This document shows positions 1 through 5,543 of a stretch of 6,223 bases of DNA, piece after piece; position 1 is the stretch's first letter; each line of letters starts with the position of its first letter. The position numbers and the translations under genes are program-made. A model generated the notes under the pieces. That model saw only the letters and a list, made by a program, of their open reading frames with translations. It had not been told where the DNA came from and ran no database searches. The stretch comes from an uncultured Rhodospirillaceae bacterium (GTDB lineage Bacteria; Pseudomonadota; Alphaproteobacteria; Rhodospirillales; Casp-alpha2). The DNA is taken from positions 1 through 6,223 of the forward strand of contig CAJWVP010000182.1 in the NCBI GenBank assembly GCA_913048145.1, given 5' to 3'.

Positions 1-62
1 TTTTCGTCACCAGAGAGTGGCCGCTGGTCAGCCCTCGAAATCACTAGTTGAAATGCCAAATC

Positions 63-1691
63 ATGCAATCCACTGTTGACCAATATGACTACATCTTAGC
101 AGGAGCTGGGTCCGCGGGATGCATTTTGGCCAATCGATTGTCCAGCAATCCTGCGAAACGCGTTTTGCTTTTGGAAGCCGGTGGACGAGATTTGTATCCA
201 TGGATTCATGTGCCCGTCGGCTATTTTAAGACCTTGCATAATCCAATCACAGATTGGTGCTACAAGACCGAGCCAGACCAGGGTTTAAACGGGCGAGCTA
301 TCGACTGGCCGCGCGGTAAAACGCTGGGTGGTTCGAGTTCGATTAATGGCCTTCTCTACATCCGCGGTCAACGCGAAGATTACGATCACTGGCGCCAGCT
401 CGGCAACACGGGCTGGTCCTACGACGACGTCCTACCCTATTTCATCCGCTCGGAAGACCAGCAAAACGGCAGCGATCAATTCCACGGCAGCGGCGGCGGT
501 CTCTCCGTCCAGAACATGCGCGCCAAGCGCAACATCTGCGAAGCCTTGATAGCTGCAGCCGAAGAGGTTGGCGTGCCGCGCAACGATGACTTCAACGGGG
601 CGGAACAGGAGGGTGCGGGCTATTTCCAACAGACCGCGCGCAATGGCAGGCGCTGTTCAACGGCCGTGGGCTTTCTCAATCCCGTCAAAAGCCGGCCGAA
701 CCTCGATATCGTAACCCATGCCTTAGTGGAGAAGGTAAAGATCAACAAAGGGCGTGCCTCAGGCATTACCATCTCAGTCAAAGGGACCTCCCACACATAT
801 GGATTGAAACCTGGCGGCGAGGTTATCCTTTCTGCCGGGACCATTGGCTCACCGCAAATCCTGCAGTTGTCCGGGATCGGTCCCGGCGAGTTGCTGCAAG
901 CTCTGGAAATCCCCGTCATCAAGGACCTGACCGGCGTTGGTGAGAACCTGCAGGACCATCTGCAGATTCGTACCGTCTTCGAGGTAAACGTCCCCACCTT
1001 TAACGAGGAGATCAACAGCTTCCTTGGTCGCATGAAGATCGGTATGCAATACGTGTTCACGCGTGGGGGCCCGATGAGCATGGGTGCTTCGCAAGTCTGC
1101 ATTTTCGCGCGTTCCCGGCCCGGCCTGGATACGCCCGACATTCAATATCATTTCCAGCCCCTGAGCGCCGACAAACCAGGCATAGAAATGCACTCCTTCC
1201 CGGGCATCACTCTCTCGGTCTGCCAGTTGCGCCCTGAAAGCAAGGGTCGGATCCAGATCAAATCGCCTGATCCGAGGGCCTATCCGGCCATTCACCCCAA
1301 CTATTTGGCGTCACCCACGGATCAGCGGACGGTCATCGATTCGCTCAAATTCACGCGCCGATTGGTCGATACTTCGGCCCTGAAACCCTATGTTGTCCGC
1401 GAGCACCTTCCTGGCTCAGGTATCGAAACCGACGACGAACTCCTGGATAGCGCCCGTAATATAGCCCACACGATCTACCACCCAACTAGTACATGCAAAA
1501 TGGGGGCCGACGCCATGTCCGTGGTCGACGAACGCTTGCGGGTCCATGGGATTGTCGGATTGCGCGTCGTCGATGCCTCGATCATGCCAGCCATCGTGTC
1601 CGGCAACACCAATGCGCCAACGATCATGATTGCGGAAAAGGCTTCCGACATGATCATTGAAGACGCCAAAGACCATTCCGTCGCCGTCTAA
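63..1691 (+). CDS. GMC-family FAD-dependent oxidoreductase (choline/alcohol dehydrogenase-like)
   Basis: Flavoenzyme of the glucose-methanol-choline family, expected to oxidise an alcohol to an aldehyde in the cytoplasm with FAD; the substrate cannot be told from sequence. Seen: the N-terminal Rossmann dinucleotide motif GAGSAG (residues 14-19) with the following E38 of LLLEAGG; GMC signature 1 around 83-106 (PRGKTLGGSSSIN, then YIRG); GMC signature 2 at 257-274 (SAGTIGSPQILQLSGIGP); and the C-terminal catalytic region with H473 in YHPTST and N515 in SGNTNAPT, the His/Asn pair typical of choline dehydrogenase-like members. At 542 aa it is a normal full length for the family. I chose ATG 63 because it places the FAD motif about 14 residues in; an in-frame TTG at 48 would add five residues. 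Neither start has a clear Shine-Dalgarno. Early codons are less GC-rich than later ones. Probably co-transcribed with the aldolase-like gene downstream. Confidence 0.93.
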   Translation: MQSTVDQYDYILAGAGSAGCILANRLSSNPAKRVLLLEAGGRDLYPWIHVPVGYFKTLHNPITDWCYKTEPDQGLNGRAIDWPRGKTLGGSSSINGLLYIRGQREDYDHWRQLGNTGWSYDDVLPYFIRSEDQQNGSDQFHGSGGGLSVQNMRAKRNICEALIAAAEEVGVPRNDDFNGAEQEGAGYFQQTARNGRRCSTAVGFLNPVKSRPNLDIVTHALVEKVKINKGRASGITISVKGTSHTYGLKPGGEVILSAGTIGSPQILQLSGIGPGELLQALEIPVIKDLTGVGENLQDHLQIRTVFEVNVPTFNEEINSFLGRMKIGMQYVFTRGGPMSMGASQVCIFARSRPGLDTPDIQYHFQPLSADKPGIEMHSFPGITLSVCQLRPESKGRIQIKSPDPRAYPAIHPNYLASPTDQRTVIDSLKFTRRLVDTSALKPYVVREHLPGSGIETDDELLDSARNIAHTIYHPTSTCKMGADAMSVVDERLRVHGIVGLRVVDASIMPAIVSGNTNAPTIMIAEKASDMIIEDAKDHSVAV

Positions 1692-1744
1692 GCCTGTTCA
1701 GACCAAGGGTCATTAGATACAATCCCGGCAAAGCCCATTTTCCA

Positions 1745-1750
1745 GGGAGG
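1745..1750 (+). promoter_or_regulatory. Strong Shine-Dalgarno of the threonine-aldolase-like gene
   Basis: GGGAGG lies five bases (AAACC) before the ATG at 1756, close to ideal, and fixes that start. The 64-base gap after the preceding stop codon shows no terminator hairpin, so the two genes are probably on one transcript. Confidence 0.75.
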
Positions 1751-1755
1751 AAACC

Positions 1756-2814
1756 ATGTCATCCACCTTGCCGCCGCCGCGCATCGATCTCTATTCCGAT
1801 ACCAAATCGAAACCGTCTCCGGGCATGCGCAAGGCCATCGCCAACGCCGAGGTCGGTGACGAGCAGCGTGACGAGGATCCCACTGTCCGCAAGCTCCAAG
1901 AGATGACCTGCGAACTGCTGGGCAAGGAAGCCTCCCTGTTTCTCCCGTCCGGCACCATGGGTAATGCTATTGCCTATCGCGTCTGGGTCGAGCCTGGCCA
2001 GGAGGTCATCCTCGACAAGACCTGCCATGTGCTGCATTCGGAAGCCGGCGGCCCAGCCGCCCTTTCCGGCGTCATGACCCGAATCCTTGACGGCACCGAT
2101 GGAATCTTCACTGGCGCACAGGTCGAAGCCGCCATACGTCCATTGGGCCGCTACAATGTGCCCCAGTCGGTGATGGTTTCCATCGAGCAGACCGCGAACG
2201 CCGGTGGCGGCGCTATTTGGCCCTTAGAAAGCATCGAAGATGTCGGCGCAGTTGCTGAGGCGCATCATTTGGCCCTCCACATGGACGGCGCGCGCCTACT
2301 CAATGCAGTGGTCGCCACGAACGTCTCGGCGGAGAGCTACGCGGCGCCATGCGACAGCCTGTGGATTGACCTGTCCAAGGGACTTGGATGCCCTGTCGGG
2401 GCCGTTCTGGCCGGCAGCGCCGACTTCATCCACAACGCCCGGCGATTCAAACACCAGTTTGGCGGCGCAATGCGCCAGGCCGGGATTATCGCGGCGGCAG
2501 GCGTTTACGCGCTGGAGAATAACGTGGAGCGCATGGCCGAGGACCACGCCAACGCCCGCAAGTTGGCCGAGGGGATCGCCAACACGGAAGGCCTGTCTTT
2601 GGAGTTTGGTTTGCCCCAGACCAATATGGTTTACTTCAGCGTCGCCGAAGACCGCATGACTGCCCAGGAACTGCACGAAAAGCTCTGGGCCGATCACGGC
2701 ATCCGCGTTGGTGTCTCCGGCGCCCAACGCTTCCGCGCCGTCACACACATTGATATCAGCGCCGCCGATGTCGACGAAGCTCTGAGTAGCTTGAATGCCG
2801 TCATGGTGAATTGA
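1756..2814 (+). CDS. Threonine-aldolase-family PLP-dependent lyase (low-specificity L-threonine aldolase type)
   Basis: Fold-type I PLP enzyme of the beta-eliminating lyase/L-threonine aldolase family, which cleaves L-threonine, L-allo-threonine or other beta-hydroxy amino acids to glycine plus an aldehyde. Seen: the N-terminal DLYSDTKSKPSPGM (family pattern D-x-x-SDT-x-x-x-P-x-x-x-M); LFLPSGTMGN, the cofactor phosphate-binding loop; H91 in HVLHSEAGG, at the position of the histidine that stacks on PLP; D177 in HMDGAR, expected to contact the pyridine nitrogen; and K208 in DLSKGLGCPVG, the Schiff-base lysine. At 352 aa it is the usual length. It starts at ATG 1756 behind a strong ribosome binding site. 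Substrate is unknown: the family also includes enzymes for phenylserine and 3-hydroxyaspartate. The upstream GMC oxidoreductase does not point to a known shared pathway. It ends with TGA and is followed by a stretch without a convincing gene. Confidence 0.92.
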   Translation: MSSTLPPPRIDLYSDTKSKPSPGMRKAIANAEVGDEQRDEDPTVRKLQEMTCELLGKEASLFLPSGTMGNAIAYRVWVEPGQEVILDKTCHVLHSEAGGPAALSGVMTRILDGTDGIFTGAQVEAAIRPLGRYNVPQSVMVSIEQTANAGGGAIWPLESIEDVGAVAEAHHLALHMDGARLLNAVVATNVSAESYAAPCDSLWIDLSKGLGCPVGAVLAGSADFIHNARRFKHQFGGAMRQAGIIAAAGVYALENNVERMAEDHANARKLAEGIANTEGLSLEFGLPQTNMVYFSVAEDRMTAQELHEKLWADHGIRVGVSGAQRFRAVTHIDISAADVDEALSSLNAVMVN

Positions 2815-3047
2815 CCGACGCCGTGCCGCAGGACCGGTTCGGCCGCGTACTCGGGCTGTATTCGACGCCAGGTCTCCGCGCGGGGACCTTAGCGTCGGTT
2901 GTTTTCGGTTTAGACTTGGACCTGTTTCCTAGTCTACTTGTTGAGCCGCCCGACGCAGTCGTCGGTCACTTTTATGAACTGAAAATTACCCGTGGCTACT
3001 GCCTCACCGTTAACTTTGACGGTGAGAACCAGCCCCAAGAAGACTAA
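2811..3047 (+). CDS. Doubtful small ORF, hypothetical protein of up to 78 aa
   Basis: I do not recognise this product. The frame opens at a TTG overlapping the TGA of the aldolase-like gene, or at an in-frame GTG at 2823, and stops at TAA 3045-3047. Neither start has a Shine-Dalgarno. The predicted protein is soluble, with a mildly hydrophobic middle (LASVVFGLDLDLFPSLLV) and an acidic C-terminus, and has no signal peptide or known motif. In a hand count roughly 60% of third codon positions are G or C, lower than in the neighbouring genes and falling after the first 20 or so codons. A perfect 8-bp inverted repeat lies near its end. It may be a real translationally coupled small gene, a decayed remnant, or chance. 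I favour non-coding or remnant. Confidence 0.2.
   Translation: MTDAVPQDRFGRVLGLYSTPGLRAGTLASVVFGLDLDLFPSLLVEPPDAVVGHFYELKITRGYCLTVNFDGENQPQED
3003..3026. repeat. Perfect 8-bp inverted repeat, possible hairpin
   Basis: CTCACCGT (3003-3010) and ACGGTGAG (3019-3026) are exact reverse complements around an 8-base loop; a T-G and an A-T pair could lengthen the stem inward. No T-run follows on either strand, so it is not a textbook intrinsic terminator. It could slow or end plus-strand transcription after the aldolase-like gene, or protect that mRNA's 3' end. Confidence 0.45.
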
Positions 3048-3121
3048 TTCAAACATATGCCGTATCTAAGAACCTCTAGAAAAACTTACCCTTATCGAAA
3101 TATCGTAGTGGCAGGAGTCAT

Positions 3122-3151
3122 AAAAAAGGTTCAGCCCGCCCGTATGGCGGG
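3122..3151 (-). terminator. Intrinsic terminator of the dehydratase-decarboxylase operon
   Basis: Read on the minus strand, CCCGCC, loop ATACG and GGCGGG form a perfect 6-bp GC stem (plus-strand 3135-3151). After CTGAACC come six T residues (plus-strand A-run 3122-3127). Partial pairing of flanking bases, including a GG with the CC next to the T-run, may extend the stem nearly to the T-run. It begins eight bases past the TAA of the last operon gene, as expected for a rho-independent terminator. On the plus strand no T-run follows. Confidence 0.7.
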
Positions 3152-3159
3152 ACATCCCC

Positions 3160-3723
3160 TTAGCGGTTCCGTTTCTCCACTTCGGTCATGAACCGGTCGC
3201 GGATTACGACGGGCGGAATGGTAATATTCGGCACCGGGATATTTCCTGATTCGCACTTGCAGACGATAATCGTCATCTTGTCGCCTTCAAGGGCCGCCTT
3301 CAAAACATCCGCCGTCTCTTCAGCCTTGCACTCGATAACGTTATCGCAACCGCAGGCCTGGGCGACCTTGGCCAATGACGTCTTCTTACCCGTGTAAGTG
3401 GGCTGGTCACCGGTCGAACCGTAGCTGCCGTTATCGATGATCAACAGCACGAAGTTGTCCACCACGTTGTTGGCGATCGTCGGCAGAGTCCCAAAGTTAG
3501 TTAAAATGGAGCCATCGCCATCAATTGCCACGACTTTCTCTCTCTGCGCCATGGCCAAACCTAGACCGATGGACGAGCAGAGCCCCATGGTTCCTAGCAT
3601 GTAGAAGTTGGTCGGTTGGTCGTCCAGCATGTGCAGTTCCTGGGACGGCAGGCCGATGTTGCAGATCACTAACTCGTCGGTGATCACCGGGACGATGGAT
3701 TTGAATACTTCGCTACGGTTCAT
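3160..3723 (-). CDS. Sulfopyruvate/phosphonopyruvate decarboxylase-type ThDP enzyme, beta subunit (ComE-like)
   Basis: Catalytic-cofactor subunit of a two-subunit thiamine-diphosphate 2-oxoacid decarboxylase. Characterised relatives convert sulfopyruvate to sulfoacetaldehyde (ComDE of coenzyme M synthesis and bacterial sulfonate catabolism) or phosphonopyruvate to phosphonoacetaldehyde. Seen: the ThDP/metal motif GDGS at residues 69-72, with the later IDNGSYGSTGDQPT block placing N98 as second Mg ligand after D70; upstream, GTMGLCSSIGLGLAMA (44-59), usual in this domain. At 187 aa it is close to archaeal ComE. I chose ATG 3723 over an in-frame upstream start at 3777 because it has a good ribosome binding site, fits family length and overlaps the alpha-subunit stop by the four bases ATGA, implying coupled translation. 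It is the last gene of the operon and is followed by a terminator. The true substrate is uncertain: no sulfonate or phosphonate partner gene is visible, and the upstream dehydratase suggests oxaloacetate as an alternative. Confidence 0.9.
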   Translation of the reverse strand: MNRSEVFKSIVPVITDELVICNIGLPSQELHMLDDQPTNFYMLGTMGLCSSIGLGLAMAQREKVVAIDGDGSILTNFGTLPTIANNVVDNFVLLIIDNGSYGSTGDQPTYTGKKTSLAKVAQACGCDNVIECKAEETADVLKAALEGDKMTIIVCKCESGNIPVPNITIPPVVIRDRFMTEVEKRNR

Positions 3724-4226
3724 CGGACGCCCCTCCAGAAGGTGGCGTCGGTGAGGATCGCCGTGGGTTTCGAGCACATTTGGGTGTATTTCAGTATTTC
3801 CGGCAATTCCTCCACATCCTCGCGCTTGTGGAAGTGGAAGGTCGGGATGCCGAGTTGCTGCAACAGCGGTTTGGTGTGAATGGCCATCTCCACTTGGCAG
3901 GCTACCGGTTCGCCTAGCTCACCGCGGAAGCTGATCAGCATGGGCAGAGGAATTTGGTAGAACTGGATCAAGGTCGCCAGGGTGTTGATGGTCACGCCCA
4001 AGGCCGTGTTCTGCATGATGATACAGGGCGTCTTGCCGCCCATGAAGGCGCCGGCGCAAAGTCCCATGCCTTCGTCTTCCTTGTTCGACGGCACGTGATG
4101 GATCTGATCGCTCTTGTCGAGTTCGTCGATGACGCCCGCCAACTGCTTACAAGGGACGGTGGTAACGAAATCGATACCCCCCTCAATCAGATCGCCGACG
4201 ACGCGTTGCGATATATCGTCTGACAT
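3720..4226 (-). CDS. Sulfopyruvate/phosphonopyruvate decarboxylase-type ThDP enzyme, alpha subunit (ComD-like)
   Basis: Pyrimidine-binding (PYR) subunit that pairs with the beta subunit encoded next to it to form the ThDP decarboxylase active site. Seen: an N-terminal IDFVTTVPCKQLAGVIDEL block (about residues 18-36), typical of ComD and phosphonopyruvate decarboxylases; E50 in NKEDEGMGLCAGA, which aligns with the glutamate that activates the thiamine aminopyrimidine; and GGKTPCIIMQNTALGVTINTL (63-83), the conserved PYR-domain segment. At 168 aa it matches a free-standing ComD, so the enzyme is split and not a fused polypeptide. It starts at ATG 4226 behind AGGAGAGGAAACAGAA, 16 bases after the dehydratase stop, whose TAA directly precedes this ribosome binding site. 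Its stop overlaps the beta-subunit start as ATGA. Subunit pairing is near certain; the specific substrate (sulfopyruvate, phosphonopyruvate or another anionic 3-substituted pyruvate) cannot be settled from sequence. Confidence 0.9.
   Translation of the reverse strand: MSDDISQRVVGDLIEGGIDFVTTVPCKQLAGVIDELDKSDQIHHVPSNKEDEGMGLCAGAFMGGKTPCIIMQNTALGVTINTLATLIQFYQIPLPMLISFRGELGEPVACQVEMAIHTKPLLQQLGIPTFHFHKREDVEELPEILKYTQMCSKPTAILTDATFWRGVR
3730..3736 (-). promoter_or_regulatory. Shine-Dalgarno that decides the beta-subunit start
   Basis: On the minus strand GGAGGGG sits six bases (CGTCCG) before the ATG at 3723, inside the end of the alpha-subunit gene. It supports starting the beta subunit there and not at the in-frame codon ending at 3777. 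Confidence 0.75.
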
Positions 4227-4242
4227 TTCTGTTTCCTCTCCT

Positions 4243-5415
4243 TTAGCCGTCGATCAACGGCTTCAAGACCGTGTTGTAGAGTTTTGATTTCGTCTCAACC
4301 CCAAGCCCCGGTGCCTCGGGCGGTCGAACCAGACCGTTTTCGATAACCGTCTCGTCGCCGAAACCGCCAAAGGGCTGAAAAACTAGCGGGTAGGTCTCCG
4401 TTCCACCCAATTGCAACCCAGCCGCTAGATGCAATCCCAGCTGTTGTCCACCGTGTGGGCCGTGGCGGCGCGCCGACCAGCCCATGCTTTCGGCCACCTT
4501 CACGATGGCGATGTACTCGCTCGGGCCGTAGCAGAGCGACGGGTCGAACTGCAGCCAATCCCGATCCCGCCGTAATCCGCCGTGGCGGATCAGGTTCAGC
4601 GCATCGATGCGCGAATACAGGTTCTCCGCCGTGGCGATAGGCATGGCGCAAACCTTGGCCATCTCTGCATGGGCTTCATAATCTAGGGGGTCCACCGGTT
4701 CCTCGAACCACGCGAGGTCATACTGGGCCATAGCGCCGGCGTATTTCATCGCGGTATCCAGGTCCAGGGCGGCGTTCGCGTCGACTGCAAGGTTGTCACC
4801 GTTCTGGGCAACTTCTAAAGCGGCTTGGATCCGCAACATGTCTTCATCGATGGATGCACCACCAATCTTCATTTTCATCAACGTGTAGCCGCTGTCGCGG
4901 TAGCCCTGCATTTCAGCCCGCAATCCATCCAGACCCTTGTCCGGATCGTAGTAACCGCCGCCGGGATAGACCGGCACTTGGGCATCATAGTTGCCACCAT
5001 TAAACCGATCGGCGATCACCCTGTACAGGGGGCGTTCCTCAATCTTCGCAACCAGATCCCAAATTGCCGCGTCAATGGCGCCGACGGCAAATGCGCGTTC
5101 GCCATGGCCGCCCGGCTTCTCGTTGGTCATCATGCAAGACTGGACGCAGGTTGGATCCAGATTGTCCCCGGATACATCCAACAGGCTCTCCGGATCCGCC
5201 TCAAGAAGGCGTGGGATCAAACGTTCCCGGAGCACACCCCCCTGCGCATAGCGGCCATTGGAATTGAATCCGAACCCGACCACGGGTTTGCCATCCCGGA
5301 CCACGTCCGTTTCCACGGCGACGACACTAAGCGTCATCTTCGAAAAATCGATAAAGGCGTTGCGCATAGTCGACGACAGGGATGTCGTGGTTTCTCGAAT
5401 TGCCGTGATGCGCAT
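4243..5415 (-). CDS. Enolase-superfamily acid-sugar dehydratase, D-tartrate dehydratase (TarD)-like
   Basis: Mandelate-racemase subgroup member, most similar as I recall to Bradyrhizobium TarD, which dehydrates D-tartrate to oxaloacetate with Mg2+. Seen: N-terminal capping domain (about 1-125) with RNAFIDFSKMT (18-28), FNSNGRY (50-56) and NEKPGGHGER (98-107); then the barrel domain with K181-M-K183 in the KxK motif, metal ligands D212 (AVDAN), E238 (WFEEP) and E264 (TAEN), D291 (QFDPS) and H321 (GPHGG). Known TarD residues K182/K184, D213, E239, E265, D292 and H322 are all offset by exactly one, and length is 390 versus about 389 aa. I chose ATG 5415, with GGAAAG six bases upstream, over an in-frame start at 5490 because the extra 25 residues are basic and unlike the family. 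First gene of the operon with the ThDP decarboxylase. WFEEP and the motif after H321 differ slightly from TarD as I remember it, so a related dihydroxy acid is possible. Confidence 0.9.
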   Translation of the reverse strand: MRITAIRETTTSLSSTMRNAFIDFSKMTLSVVAVETDVVRDGKPVVGFGFNSNGRYAQGGVLRERLIPRLLEADPESLLDVSGDNLDPTCVQSCMMTNEKPGGHGERAFAVGAIDAAIWDLVAKIEERPLYRVIADRFNGGNYDAQVPVYPGGGYYDPDKGLDGLRAEMQGYRDSGYTLMKMKIGGASIDEDMLRIQAALEVAQNGDNLAVDANAALDLDTAMKYAGAMAQYDLAWFEEPVDPLDYEAHAEMAKVCAMPIATAENLYSRIDALNLIRHGGLRRDRDWLQFDPSLCYGPSEYIAIVKVAESMGWSARRHGPHGGQQLGLHLAAGLQLGGTETYPLVFQPFGGFGDETVIENGLVRPPEAPGLGVETKSKLYNTVLKPLIDG

Positions 5416-5461
5416 GCTGTGCTTTCCGCCCTCATGGAACCGCCGGCGACGACGGTCACTC

Positions 5462-5490
5462 GTCCTACATCCGAGCCTTGAATGAGTCAA
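5462..5490 (-). promoter_or_regulatory. Candidate promoter of the dehydratase-decarboxylase operon
   Basis: On the minus strand TTGACT (plus 5485-5490) is followed, after 17 bases, by TAGGAC (plus 5462-5467). The -35 box is good and the -10 weak (three of six consensus bases). It would start a leader of about 40 bases. The AT-rich inverted repeat lies just upstream of the -35 box, where a repressor could interfere with RNA polymerase. Confidence 0.3.
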
Positions 5491-5506
5491 CTTATTCTTA
5501 TATATC
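5478..5506 (+). promoter_or_regulatory. Candidate promoter of the GntR regulator gene
   Basis: TTGAAT (5478-5483) and TATATC (5501-5506), 17 bases apart, each match four of six sigma-70 consensus bases. The -10 box lies inside the AT-rich inverted repeat, which suggests autorepression. It faces the candidate minus-strand promoter across the same few dozen bases. Confidence 0.35.
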
Positions 5507-5518
5507 TTATATAGGAAT
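5494..5518. promoter_or_regulatory. AT-rich imperfect inverted repeat, candidate GntR operator
   Basis: Left arm ATTCTTATATA (5494-5504), spacer TCT, right arm TATATAGGAAT (5508-5518); ten of eleven arm positions are complementary. It sits between the divergent regulator and operon genes and over the candidate promoters. HutC-type GntR proteins bind short palindromes in their own divergent promoter regions, so this is a natural operator. The AT-rich arms are partly self-complementary, so some symmetry could be chance. Confidence 0.45.
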
Positions 5519-5526
5519 TTTAATGA

Positions 5527-5543
5527 GGATCATATTATGATCC
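5527..5543. promoter_or_regulatory. Perfect 17-base palindrome over the regulator's ribosome binding site and start codon
   Basis: GGATCATA (5527-5534), a single central T, and TATGATCC (5536-5543) are exactly symmetric. The left arm covers most of the Shine-Dalgarno GAGGA (5525-5529) and the right arm holds the ATG (5537-5539). As DNA it is a good candidate operator; as RNA it could form a 6-bp stem with a 5-base loop that hides the start site. Confidence 0.5.

Larger units (their letters stand above)
2815..3159. other. Convergent intergenic stretch without a convincing gene
   Basis: This 345-base stretch lies between the stop of the plus-strand aldolase-like gene and the stop of the minus-strand decarboxylase beta subunit. 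It holds the doubtful small ORF to 3047, an 8-bp inverted repeat at 3003-3026, a more AT-rich segment at 3048-3120 in which I see nothing, and the minus-strand terminator at 3122-3151. No tRNA, known small RNA, insertion-sequence end or attachment site was seen. Confidence 0.6.

Noticed and set aside
9..28. ACCAG and CTGGT inverted repeat near the left edge
   Set aside because: Only five base pairs with a 10-base loop; no T-run and no promoter context.
48..62. Upstream TTG start for the GMC gene adding five residues
   Set aside because: No Shine-Dalgarno before it; ATG 63 already gives a normal N-terminus before the FAD motif. Not excluded outright.
1..79. Open frames running in from the left edge (stops at 45-47, 49-51 and 77-79) as the tail of an upstream gene
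   Set aside because: All three plus-strand frames run in from the edge and none has enough residues to recognise, so no tail can be preferred.
620..1295. Long minus-strand frames opposite the GMC gene
   Set aside because: They are antisense to conserved GMC motifs and show no recognisable protein features or ribosome sites.
2937..3056. Minus-strand 40-codon ORF with a hydrophobic N-terminus in the convergent gap
   Set aside because: No ribosome binding site, it lies beyond the operon terminator, and it is short enough to occur by chance.
3724..3777. Longer beta-subunit start giving 205 aa
   Set aside because: The added 18 residues lie inside the alpha-subunit gene in another frame, while ATG 3723 has a strong ribosome site, ATGA coupling and family-like length.
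4825..5481. 218-codon plus-strand frame opposite the dehydratase gene
   Set aside because: It is antisense to a gene with complete enolase-superfamily motifs and shows no domain of its own; a shadow of GC-rich coding sequence.
5416..5490. Longer dehydratase start giving 415 aa
   Set aside because: The extra N-terminus is arginine-rich and unlike the family, would start inside the candidate promoter, and ATG 5415 yields the expected 390 aa.
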